Below, piece by piece: positions 1 through 6,220 of a DNA stretch of 6,417 bases. A model generated the notes under the pieces. That model saw only the letters and a list, made by a program, of their open reading frames with translations, did not search any database and was not told the origin of the DNA. The stretch's first letter is position 1, and every line of letters starts with the position of its first letter. Source of the DNA: CAYWVR01 sp964461715 (lineage in GTDB: Bacteria; Planctomycetota; Phycisphaerae; FEN-1346); the NCBI GenBank assembly GCA_964461715.1, contig CAYWVR010000075.1:1-6417 (forward strand), given 5' to 3'. The position numbers were made by a program, and so were the translations under genes.

Positions 1-62
1 TGCCACCCGCTGCCTGGTATGACCCGCCACCCCGGCGCGTGGCCATGCCACCCGCCTGCAAG
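1..62. repeat. Extragenic palindromic repeat downstream of the operon, cut by the window edge
   Basis: The 62 bases after the last gene contain no coding signal but are repetitive. TGCCACCCGC occurs at 1-10 and again at 46-55, and a related GACCCGCCACC lies at 21-31. GGCGCGTGGC (34-43) pairs with GCCACCCGCC (47-56) across a three-base loop with one mismatch in ten, giving a very stable hairpin starting seven bases past the stop codon at 63-65. On the minus strand no T-run follows, so it is not a classic intrinsic terminator. It could act as a transcript-end or mRNA-stabilising structure. Modular GGGTGGC/GCCAC units of this kind are, as I recall, common between genes in planctomycete genomes; that resemblance is from memory. 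The second TGCCACCCGC copy touches position 1, so the element probably continues outside the window. Confidence 0.5.
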
Positions 63-1427
63 CTAGGGCTCGGCGACGAGCAGCGCGGGGCGAAGGAGGA
101 CGGTGGGGCGGCCGGAGGGGGGTTCGCGGACCCAGAGGAGGAGGCGGGGGAACTCGCCAAGCTGGCGATGGTCGGTCCACCACGCGAGGCTGCGGCCGGT
201 GAAGGCCCGGGCCGGGTCGGCGTCGGCCTTCCAGGCGCTCGCCCACGCCCCGACCGGCCGGGCGTCGCCCCCGGCAGCCGGCTTCGCCAGGGCCCCTTCG
301 ACCCGGAGCGACGCGATTCGCGGGTCGCGGGCCGCGGGGCCGGCTCCGGGCGGGGCGGACCGCTCGTACACGTGAAGCAGGGCCGTCGGCCGGGCACTCT
401 GGAAGCGCACGGCGTCGCCGACGTGTAGGGTCCCGACCGTCTCGAAAAGGCCCGTCCCGCCGCCGACGAGAGCCACCGGCAGCGGTCCGTCGGCGGGGAA
501 CTCGACCTCGGCCACCACCCCGCCCCGGGCCTGGAGCAGGACGAACCGTTCGGCGGCCTGTGGCCCCGGCCCTTCGGAGACGAAGAAGACGCGAGCCTCG
601 ATCCGCCGCGCGCCCCGCACGCCGCCGAACCACGCGAAGACGGCCGTCGCCCCGGCCGCGACGAGGATCAGCGCCCCCGCCGCGACGATCGCCCGCCGCC
701 GCACTGTCAGCGCCCCCGCCGCCAGCGCCGCCCCGGCCACGAGCGCCAGGCCCAGCCACAGGCTCCGCCGGTGGCCCGCAGGCCAGAGCGGCGCGTCGAA
801 GAGGTCCGCCGCCCCCGGCTGCACGACCTCGCCCGTCCCGGGTGGATAGGGCGATGGCCGGACCGTCAGTTTTCCGTTTTCATCGCGTCTCACGCGGGCA
901 TAGTCCCCCGCGGGCAGGTCCGTCTTCTCGGGGAAAACGACCGCCTCCACCATCCCGCAGCGGACGAGCCTCCCAAGCGCCTCCCGCCCGAGCGTCATCA
1001 CCCGCACCTCGTCCGCGTCCAGCGCCTCGGCGAGCCGCGCCCGCTCCCCCTCGGACGGCTGGACCGCCATCGCGGGAGCCGCGACCAGGGCCACGTCGTC
1101 CGGCAGGCGTCGGACCTCGACAGGCCCCGTCCGCCCGGTCGCGCGGACCGCCCCGCCCGCAAGGCCCTCGACCGTCAGCTCCAGGTCGCCGCCCGGATAG
1201 AAGACGGGCACGGTGACGGACCGGGTGGCGGCGGGCTCGATGCGGACGGGCGCGACGACGCGCACCGGCCCGCCCGAGTCGACGCGGACGGCGTCGAGCG
1301 CATGGTCGACGCGATTGGTAATGGTGAGCGTGACGGGGACGTAGCGGCCCGCGCGGGCCCACCCGCCGGTCGTCTCGAGGGCGGCCGAGGTGTCCAAGGC
1401 AAGGGCCAGGGCGAGGGCCAGAATCAT
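63..1427 (-). CDS. Unrecognised secreted/membrane protein with Ig-like N-terminal region and a central two-helix membrane hairpin
   Basis: The protein has 454 residues and I do not recognise its family. It opens with a hydrophobic stretch of alternating Leu and Ala (residues 3-11), read as a signal peptide ending near A15-A16, although it has no basic residue in front. Residues 17-105 look like a beta-sandwich of the Ig/NEAT-repeat kind seen in bacterial surface proteins (VPVTLTITNRV at 30-40). Residues 106-215 are a mixed alpha/beta soluble region. Two membrane helices follow at about 222-242 and 246-269, joined by RRR (243-245), which suggests a short cytoplasmic turn with both large domains outside the membrane. 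Residues 270-454 are soluble and beta-rich. The ATG start at 1427 overlaps the upstream debranching-enzyme stop as ATGA, implying translational coupling. No good Shine-Dalgarno is visible. An in-frame GTG at 1475 would add an arginine-rich leader and is the alternative start. Its role in an otherwise cytoplasmic glycogen operon is unknown; large regulatory or envelope proteins with exported Ig-like domains are only a loose analogy. Confidence 0.75.
   Translation of the reverse strand: MILALALALALDTSAALETTGGWARAGRYVPVTLTITNRVDHALDAVRVDSGGPVRVVAPVRIEPAATRSVTVPVFYPGGDLELTVEGLAGGAVRATGRTGPVEVRRLPDDVALVAAPAMAVQPSEGERARLAEALDADEVRVMTLGREALGRLVRCGMVEAVVFPEKTDLPAGDYARVRRDENGKLTVRPSPYPPGTGEVVQPGAADLFDAPLWPAGHRRSLWLGLALVAGAALAAGALTVRRRAIVAAGALILVAAGATAVFAWFGGVRGARRIEARVFFVSEGPGPQAAERFVLLQARGGVVAEVEFPADGPLPVALVGGGTGLFETVGTLHVGDAVRFQSARPTALLHVYERSAPPGAGPAARDPRIASLRVEGALAKPAAGGDARPVGAWASAWKADADPARAFTGRSLAWWTDHRQLGEFPRLLLWVREPPSGRPTVLLRPALLVAEP
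1395..1421 (-). repeat. Tandem hexamer repeat coding the Leu-Ala signal-peptide core
   Basis: On the minus strand four consecutive hexamers of the form CTNGCC (CTG/CTC/CTG/CTT each followed by GCC) and a final TTG encode the Leu-Ala repeat at residues 3-11 of the membrane protein. The units differ only at the third base of the Leu codon. Copy-number change would lengthen or shorten the hydrophobic core by two residues without shifting the frame. Confidence 0.6.
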
Positions 1428-3412
1428 GGCTGCGGTCCGTTCTGCCGCTCGGGGAGCGGTTCGAGCAGGCGCCACAGGTGCACGGCCGCGGCCACACTCC
1501 ACGCCTGGGCGATGCAGCCACGGGGCCGGTGCGGCGGGTCGCCGTCGAAGATCTCGCTGATGTGCCCGAGACCCGCTTCCTCCATCGAATCGAGGAGCCC
1601 CTCCAGGAGGCCCTTCACCTCCCCGCGGGCACACTCGGCCGGCTCGACCGCCATGACGGCGTCGCCGTACGGCCCGAGGAGCCATGCCCAGGCGGTGCCC
1701 TGGTGGTAGGCGGCGTCGCGCTCTTCGGGGCCGCCCGTGTAGGTCGGGCAGTACGCCGGGTCGCCGGGGGCGAGGGTCCGCAGGCCGCGCGGCGTGAGGA
1801 GCTGGTCGCGCACGACGTCAACGACGCTTCGGGCCTTCTCGCCCACGAGGGGCGCGTGGGGCAGGCCGACGGCGAAGACCTGGTTCGGTCGGACGCGCGG
1901 GTCGGGTCGTCCGTCCGGGAAGACGTTGTCGTAGAGGCAACCGGTTTCGTCATTCCAGTAGGCGCCCTCGAAGCTTCGGCGGGCGAGCTCCACCAAGGCG
2001 CACGCCCCCGGCGGATCAACGCTCAGGACCTCGGCCATCTCCCGCACGAGGGCGAGCCCCGAGGCCCACAGGGCGTTGATCTCGACGGGCTTTCCGTAGC
2101 GGGGCGTGACGGGTCGGCCGCCGCTCGTCGCGTCCATCCAGGTGAGCTGCGTCTCCTCCGACCCGGCGGAAAGGAGCCCGTCGGCACCCGCGACGATGCC
2201 GAATCGCGTGCCCGTGCAGTAGTGCGAGACGACGGCGCAGGCCGCCGGCCAGAGCCGCGCGCGGACCCGCTCGGCGTCGCCGCCCGCCCGGACGTAGGCG
2301 GCCAGGGCCTGGAGGAACCAGAGGCTGGCGTCGACGGTGTTGTACTCGGGGTGGCCGCTCTCCTCGGCGAACCGGTTGGGGAGCATGCCCTCGCTGACCT
2401 CGGCGGCGAAAGCTTCGAGGACCGGGCCCGCCTCCTCCGGCCGCCCGGCCTCGATCGTCAGGCCCGGGAGGGCGATCATCGCATCCCGGCCCCAGTCGGC
2501 GAACCAGGGGTACCCCGCGATGACCGAGCGCAGCGTCTCGCGCCCCGACGGCCGCGCGACGAGAAAGTCCGCCGCCGCACACGCGAGCCGCGCGAGGCGG
2601 GCGTCCTCCGGCGACCCCACCGCCTCGACGAGCGTGCGGCGGCGGTCGACATATTCGGCGCGACGGGCGTCGTAGTCGATCTCGCGCGGCGGATCGAAGG
2701 AGGCGAAGACGGTGAAGGCGGCGTCGCCTTCGCCTCGGACGGCCCAGACGCCGGGCGTCAGGAGGTCTTCGGTGGCGGGGAAGCCGCGGTCGCGCTCCGC
2801 GCGTCGGAGGAGCTGGTTATACCAGACGGGCCCGGGGCGGACCTCGGCGTCGGCGTCGGTCCAGAGGAACACGCCGGGCAGGTCCTCCGTCAGGCACCGC
2901 CACCCGGCGGCCTTCGGGGCCAACTCGATGCGGTACTGTTCGTGCCGCGCCGCCAGCGCGTGGAACGACCGCATCGCCAGGAACGGCCTCAGCTCGAGCG
3001 TCCAGGGACGGGCCGCCGTAACGGTGTAGCGGACGGCGACGCCCTGCCCCTTCTCAAGGAGCAGAATCTCGCGCGTGACGCGGACCCCGTCGGCCTCGCT
3101 CCCGAGGCGGGGGAGCGGGTCGAGATCGAACCCCCGAACCCATCCCGTGCCGTCGGGATAGAAGCCGGAGGGGTACTCGCAGGTGCTGAGGAAATGCTCG
3201 CCGTCGGGCGAGACGAGCTTTTCCTCGAGGTGCGCGAGGATCACCTGCCGGTCCACGGGCGGCTTCAGGGCCGGGACCCAAAGGCCGTGGTAGCGGCGGG
3301 TGCCCGCGAGGAGAACGGTCATCGAGGCGTAGCCGCCCGTGCCGTCGGTGAGGAGCCACTCGTCGGCGAGGGCCCGGTCGAGGTCTCGGAGGTAATCGGC
3401 GTCTCGGTGCAT
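1424..3412 (-). CDS. Glycogen debranching enzyme, bacterial/archaeal type (amylo-alpha-1,6-glucosidase, GH133)
   Basis: This 662-residue protein should hydrolyse alpha-1,6 branch-point glucose in glycogen or limit dextrins, releasing glucose in the cytoplasm; it has no signal peptide. The N-terminal GDE_N domain (about 10-230) carries EWLLTDGTGGYAS (18-30) and RRYHGLWV (39-46). The C-terminal (alpha/alpha)6 catalytic domain (about 270-650) carries AGYPWFADWGRDAMIALPG (299-317), NTVDASLWF (358-366), TWMDA (424-428), GKPVEINALW (440-449), VRPNQ (507-511), YHQGTAWAWLLG (569-580) and HISEIFDGD (617-625). These are the usual signature blocks of the family and the length is normal, so I read it as intact. 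Acidic residues in the TWMDA and SEIFDGD blocks are the likely active-site region, by inference. The ATG at 3412 is the most upstream start in frame; only a weak GGCGGG precedes it. It lies 50 bases downstream of the GH15 gene and its stop overlaps the next start by four bases, so all three genes are probably co-transcribed. Confidence 0.95.
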   Translation of the reverse strand: MHRDADYLRDLDRALADEWLLTDGTGGYASMTVLLAGTRRYHGLWVPALKPPVDRQVILAHLEEKLVSPDGEHFLSTCEYPSGFYPDGTGWVRGFDLDPLPRLGSEADGVRVTREILLLEKGQGVAVRYTVTAARPWTLELRPFLAMRSFHALAARHEQYRIELAPKAAGWRCLTEDLPGVFLWTDADAEVRPGPVWYNQLLRRAERDRGFPATEDLLTPGVWAVRGEGDAAFTVFASFDPPREIDYDARRAEYVDRRRTLVEAVGSPEDARLARLACAAADFLVARPSGRETLRSVIAGYPWFADWGRDAMIALPGLTIEAGRPEEAGPVLEAFAAEVSEGMLPNRFAEESGHPEYNTVDASLWFLQALAAYVRAGGDAERVRARLWPAACAVVSHYCTGTRFGIVAGADGLLSAGSEETQLTWMDATSGGRPVTPRYGKPVEINALWASGLALVREMAEVLSVDPPGACALVELARRSFEGAYWNDETGCLYDNVFPDGRPDPRVRPNQVFAVGLPHAPLVGEKARSVVDVVRDQLLTPRGLRTLAPGDPAYCPTYTGGPEERDAAYHQGTAWAWLLGPYGDAVMAVEPAECARGEVKGLLEGLLDSMEEAGLGHISEIFDGDPPHRPRGCIAQAWSVAAAVHLWRLLEPLPERQNGPQP

Positions 3413-3441
3413 GGTCGCCCGCCGTGCTTGGGTCTGGTGAA

Positions 3442-3457
3442 GCGGCCTGTCGGCCGC
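3442..3457 (-). other. Perfect GC hairpin between the GH15 and debranching genes
   Basis: GCGGCC (3442-3447) and GGCCGC (3452-3457) form a perfect six-base-pair stem with a four-base loop, starting five bases after the GH15 stop codon. On the minus strand only TTC follows, with no T-run, so full termination is unlikely. It could be an mRNA-processing or 3'-end stabilising structure that lets GH15 and debranching enzyme accumulate at different levels. Confidence 0.35.
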
Positions 3458-3462
3458 CCCGC

Positions 3463-5838
3463 TTACGTCTTGGGCTCTTCGGCCTCGGCCGCCGGGGCCG
3501 CATCAACCGGCTCGACGGTCACGCTGATGACGCGGATGGGGCAATGGATTTCGCACTCGCGGCACAGGGTGCAGGTGGCGAGCCGCTGGAGGTTGAGGTA
3601 GGACTTATCGTTGCACATCTCGAAAATCTTCGGCCGGCACTTCGCCACGCACACGCCGCATCCCACGCAGTCCCGCGTGTTGACGGAAACGGTGACGCGG
3701 CGTCCGTCGTCGGGGAACATGCCTACCGCGACGAGGTCGGGCGTCTGCTCGTCCTTCTCGGAGACCTCGTGGGCCCCGATCCAGGAGTGGCTCCGGATCT
3801 GGTGTCGCCCCGCCCGGTCCATCCGGAAGATGCCCCGCCCGCAGGTCGGGCACCGGTGCAGGTCCTCCAGCTTCCGGAGGTACTCGAGCACGGTCATGAT
3901 GAACGTTCCGTGGCTCCACGTCAGGGGGCTGACCGACAGGGGTTTCGCGGTGTACGGGTCGACCTGCTCGGCCAGGACGCCGCTCGGGAGGGCATGGCTC
4001 GCGACCCAGTCGAGGATGGGCACGGCCTCGCGGAGCTCGTCGACGGTGGCGGCCCGCTCGATGCGGTAATCGGCCAGCCAGATCGTGCACACGAACCAGG
4101 GGTTCCCCGGCACGCCGCGCGCATCGCTCGAGACGCGGTGGTACGTGTCGTTCTCATAGCGCGCCAGGCCCCCGATGGGCGTGTGGACCCAGAGGGCCTT
4201 GGCGAGCTGTTCCATGGTGGAAGCGACGCGCGGGTCGCCGGCCTCGAAGGCGTGGAACTTAAAGACCGCGAAGAGGCTGGCGTCGATGGCGTCGTCGATC
4301 TCGTAGCCGCCCTCGGCCGTCTCGTCGGGGACGAGGCGGCGGAGGAACCGGCCCCTCTCCTCGCTCCAGAGGTGCTCGGCCATCGCCTCGCGGACCTCCT
4401 CGGCCGCGTCGTGGTAGCGGCGGGACCGGTCGGCGTCGCCGAAGACCTGGGCGAAGTTCCGGGCCGCCACCAGTCCGCCGTACACCGCCCCCACCGTGAA
4501 CGTGTGGACGCCGTACCGCTCCTCCCACAGGTCGTAGCTTGACCACGGGAGGCGCGTCTCCGGGTCGCGGAACTCGATCATGAAGTCGGCGGCGCGGCAG
4601 ATGAGGGAGTGGTAGAGCGGCCGCACGTACTCGACGTCCCGGTACAGCCAGTAGTGCCGCCACAGCGCCCAAAGCACCAGGGCCGTCTGGTCCTCCTGGA
4701 TGGGGAGACGGACCTTCCCGTCCACGACCCAGGGGTGCCAGCTCGAGGCGGGCGTGCCGTCCGGGTTGTACTTGTGGAGGAGGTAGCCCTCCTTCGTAAG
4801 GAGGTCGCGGCAGAGGTTGTAGAAGCGGCGGGTGACGTCCGGGAAACCCGCCAGATCGAGGGCATGGCAGACGAGGGCCGCGTCGCGGGGCCACATGTAC
4901 GAGTAGGTGTCGCGGGAGAACTGCATGACGTCGGAGTCGTTGGCGGCGATGACGGCCCCGCGGTTGTCGATCTGGCTCCGCACGAGGAGCAGGCTCCGTT
5001 TGGTGAGCCGCCGGACCGCCTCGGGGAGATTGCCGAAGTTGTGGCTCGGCCCGTTGACCCAGGCCCGCCAGTAGCCGATGGTCCGTTCGACCATGCCGTC
5101 GGGGGTGCGGCTTCGGAGGACGCCGTGCAGGTCGGCCAGCGCATCGTAGGAGAAGGCCGCGGCGAGGTAATAGTAGACCGTCTCGCCGGCCCCGCCCTCG
5201 AGCTCGAGGTTCAGGCCGATGGTCGAGTCGACCGCCCCCTGGCTGATGGGATTCCCGCCCAGGCGGCCGTCCTCGGCGTCGCGCCACGTGCCTTCGGCCC
5301 CGCGGAACCCGCACGTGCCCGTGGCGAACTGGTCGACGCCGTGATGGACGCGGCCGTCGGGGCCGGTGCGGGCGAAACTCGCCAGCAGGTACCGGTCGCC
5401 CCGGTAATGGACCACCGCCTGGAGCCGCGGATCGAAATAGGCCGTGTCGCCGACCTTCGTCCCGAACATCGAGAGGTCCTGCTGGAGGAAGACGCGGACC
5501 TCGCGGCGGGTCTGGGCCCGGTTGGTGACGGTGAGGCGGCGGATGAAGATGTCGCGGTTGAAGTCGACGACGTCGGTCGAGTGCAGGGCGACGCCGAGCT
5601 CCTCGTGCTCGAGGGTGACGTCCGTGGCGAGGGTCTCGTCGAGGTAGCGGAGGGTCCGGTCCCACCCGGCGCCGCTCGTCCACTCGAGCCGCCCGCCGAC
5701 CCAGACGCCGAAGCGGCACGGGCCCCAGCCGGCGTGGTTCTCCTGGCCGACGTGGGGAAAATAGACGTCACGAATCTGGTAGTCGGAATCGAACGCGATG
5801 AGGAAGCTGCCGTTTCCGACCGGGATATCGCGCGGCAC
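3463..5838 (-). CDS. GH15 glucoamylase-type glucan hydrolase fused to a C2H2-like zinc site and a dicluster [4Fe-4S] ferredoxin domain
   Basis: This 791-residue protein should remove glucose from the non-reducing ends of alpha-glucans in the cytoplasm (no signal peptide). Residues 1 to about 240 form the N-terminal beta-sandwich of prokaryotic GH15 enzymes, opening PRDIPVGNGSFLIAFDSDY. The (alpha/alpha)6 barrel spans about 265-658. It shows the WPRD substrate-binding motif (316-319), DLWEE (436-440) with E439 as general acid, and LAEQ with E624 as general base; these match the catalytic Glu179 and Glu400 of Aspergillus glucoamylase. After the barrel comes C663-x2-C666-x12-H679-x4-H684, then a linker, then two complete cluster motifs: C724/727/730/734 and C756/759/762/766. 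GH15 proteins normally end near residue 660, so the last 130 residues are an unusual in-frame addition, not a frameshift. The GTG start at 5838 is preceded by GGGAG six bases away and matches the family's usual beginning. It is the first gene after the promoter at 5878-5906. The hydrolase call is near certain; the purpose of the Fe-S domain is unknown. Confidence 0.95.
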   Translation of the reverse strand: MPRDIPVGNGSFLIAFDSDYQIRDVYFPHVGQENHAGWGPCRFGVWVGGRLEWTSGAGWDRTLRYLDETLATDVTLEHEELGVALHSTDVVDFNRDIFIRRLTVTNRAQTRREVRVFLQQDLSMFGTKVGDTAYFDPRLQAVVHYRGDRYLLASFARTGPDGRVHHGVDQFATGTCGFRGAEGTWRDAEDGRLGGNPISQGAVDSTIGLNLELEGGAGETVYYYLAAAFSYDALADLHGVLRSRTPDGMVERTIGYWRAWVNGPSHNFGNLPEAVRRLTKRSLLLVRSQIDNRGAVIAANDSDVMQFSRDTYSYMWPRDAALVCHALDLAGFPDVTRRFYNLCRDLLTKEGYLLHKYNPDGTPASSWHPWVVDGKVRLPIQEDQTALVLWALWRHYWLYRDVEYVRPLYHSLICRAADFMIEFRDPETRLPWSSYDLWEERYGVHTFTVGAVYGGLVAARNFAQVFGDADRSRRYHDAAEEVREAMAEHLWSEERGRFLRRLVPDETAEGGYEIDDAIDASLFAVFKFHAFEAGDPRVASTMEQLAKALWVHTPIGGLARYENDTYHRVSSDARGVPGNPWFVCTIWLADYRIERAATVDELREAVPILDWVASHALPSGVLAEQVDPYTAKPLSVSPLTWSHGTFIMTVLEYLRKLEDLHRCPTCGRGIFRMDRAGRHQIRSHSWIGAHEVSEKDEQTPDLVAVGMFPDDGRRVTVSVNTRDCVGCGVCVAKCRPKIFEMCNDKSYLNLQRLATCTLCRECEIHCPIRVISVTVEPVDAAPAAEAEEPKT
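3541..3669 (-). other. Dicluster [4Fe-4S] ferredoxin domain coding region (C-terminal part of the GH15 fusion)
   Basis: These codons run from the first to the last cluster cysteine. The first motif is DCVGCGVCVAKCRP (C-x2-C-x2-C-x3-C) and the second is TCTLCRECEIHCP (C-x2-C-x2-C-x3-C-P), the bacterial 2[4Fe-4S] ferredoxin arrangement. All eight ligands are present, plus an extra Cys at 742 of the protein between the motifs. A proline follows the last cysteine of motif two; motif one has Arg-Pro there. The domain should bind two low-potential clusters able to carry electrons. Confidence 0.9.
3787..3852 (-). other. C2H2-like Cys/His motif joining the GH15 and ferredoxin domains
   Basis: The codons encode C-P-T-C, twelve residues, H, four residues, H (residues 663-684), which fits the C-x2-C-x12-H-x3-5-H spacing of classical zinc fingers. 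The hydrophobic positions match only loosely: Ile-Phe lies near the usual Phe, and Ala is at the usual Leu. It may bind zinc and act as a structural hinge or contact surface. Chance agreement with a short pattern is possible. Confidence 0.45.
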
Positions 5839-5844
5839 GAATGG

Positions 5845-5849
5845 CTCCC
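5845..5849 (-). promoter_or_regulatory. Shine-Dalgarno site deciding the GTG start of the GH15 gene
   Basis: GGGAG on the minus strand lies six bases before GTG (5838-5836). No in-frame ATG exists in the leader, and the next upstream in-frame start, a GTG at 5994, lies upstream of the promoter inside the previous gene. Confidence 0.7.
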
Positions 5850-5857
5850 GCCGAGGG

Positions 5858-5865
5858 CCCCCCCC
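5858..5865 (-). repeat. Run of eight G in the GH15 leader
   Basis: Eight consecutive G (minus strand) lie between the predicted transcription start near 5871 and the ribosome binding site at 5845-5849. Such tracts are prone to slippage during replication and to sequencing error. Length change would alter the leader without touching the coding frame. Confidence 0.6.
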
Positions 5866-5868
5866 ACA

Positions 5869-5895
5869 AGGCGCCGGATTATACGGGAGGCGCCG
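5869..5895. promoter_or_regulatory. Paired AGGCGCCG boxes flanking the -10 element, possible operator
   Basis: AGGCGCCG occurs at 5869-5876 and identically at 5888-5895, a spacing of 19 bases, about two helical turns. Each contains the self-complementary core GGCGCC. One copy lies in the -10/-35 spacer and the other at the predicted transcription start, where a bound protein would block RNA polymerase. GGCGCC can arise by chance in DNA this GC-rich, so the operator reading is inference. Confidence 0.35.
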
Positions 5896-5906
5896 AGACG
5901 ATTCAA
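5878..5906 (-). promoter_or_regulatory. Sigma70-type promoter of the GH15-debranching-membrane protein operon
   Basis: On the minus strand TTGAAT (5906-5901, four of six matches to the -35 consensus) is followed by exactly 17 bases and TATAAT (5883-5878, a perfect -10). Transcription should begin near 5871, giving a leader of about 33 bases before the GTG at 5838. An AT-rich perfect -10 is improbable by chance in this GC-rich intergenic gap. It sits immediately after the stop of the preceding gene. Confidence 0.8.
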
Positions 5907-5915
5907 GAAACGGCG

Positions 5916-6209
5916 CTAACGCTTCCCAATTGCGTAGAGCATACTGTGCCCGCGAATGTAGACCCGGTCGCCGGCGATCCCCATCAAGTGCCACGTCTCG
6001 GGCACCGCGTACTCCCGCCGCCGAAGGCCCGTCGTGCCGCCGATCATCGTGCCCGCGTCGACGTCGAATTCAAGGGGCGGGCTGCCGCCCTCGACGACGC
6101 ACGTCCCGTCGCCGCGGTAGCCGAGGCCGGTGTCGGCCTTGGCGCCTGCGCCGAGGGAGGCCGAGGCGGCAAGAACGAGGACACACCGTGTGAAACAGGC
6201 GGCACGCAC
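5916..6209 (-). CDS. Short secreted protein resembling the joined ends of a PQQ-like beta-propeller protein
   Basis: The protein has 97 residues. Residues 1-25 form a good signal peptide (R2 and R8, a hydrophobic core VLVLAASASLGAG, and A23-K24-A25 before D26), so it should be exported. The mature start DTGLGYRGDGT followed by PPLEFDV (44-50) resembles the opening of planctomycete PQQ-like propeller proteins (typically WRGDGTG...PP.EW). The last 18 residues, GDRVYIRGHSMLYAIGKR, resemble the final strand of such propellers. A full propeller protein has about 400 residues, so the middle blades are missing. This could be an internally deleted remnant that kept its frame, or a genuine mini-protein. 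The start is GTG; AAGGAG lies 11 bases upstream (6221-6226), slightly long but strong. Being followed by an independent promoter, it may belong with the gene on its right. The family resemblance is from memory of motif patterns. Confidence 0.65.
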   Translation of the reverse strand: MRAACFTRCVLVLAASASLGAGAKADTGLGYRGDGTCVVEGGSPPLEFDVDAGTMIGGTTGLRRREYAVPETWHLMGIAGDRVYIRGHSMLYAIGKR

Positions 6210-6220
6210 GGGTCGTGGGA

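Noticed and set aside
880..1521. Alternative 213-codon and 218-codon frames (minus 880-1521, plus 560-1216) within the membrane-protein gene
   Set aside because: Both are low-complexity Arg/Pro/Gly/Ala translations, typical of shifted frames, while the chosen frame shows a signal peptide, two membrane helices and an ATGA junction.
1478..3601. Open frame of 707 codons on the plus strand opposite the debranching enzyme
   Set aside because: It is the exact antisense of a gene with clear family signatures, it is rich in Arg, Gly, Ala and Val with no recognisable domain, and long antisense frames are expected in DNA with this third-position GC bias.
3463..3726. Ferredoxin region as a separate gene starting at the internal ATG near 3720
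   Set aside because: There is no stop codon between the GH15 barrel and the cluster motifs, and the frame is continuous, so a fusion is the direct reading. An additional internal start cannot be excluded.
4609..5919. Open frame of 436 codons on the plus strand opposite the GH15 gene, and a similar 372-codon one at 3424-4542
   Set aside because: Same antisense artefact of GC bias; no domain, signal peptide or ribosome binding site supports either.
5839..5994. Upstream GTG extension of the GH15 gene by 52 codons
   Set aside because: It would start inside the preceding gene and upstream of the TATAAT promoter, the added residues are not GH15-like, and GGGAG plus the family-typical beginning PRDIPVGNG support the GTG at 5838.
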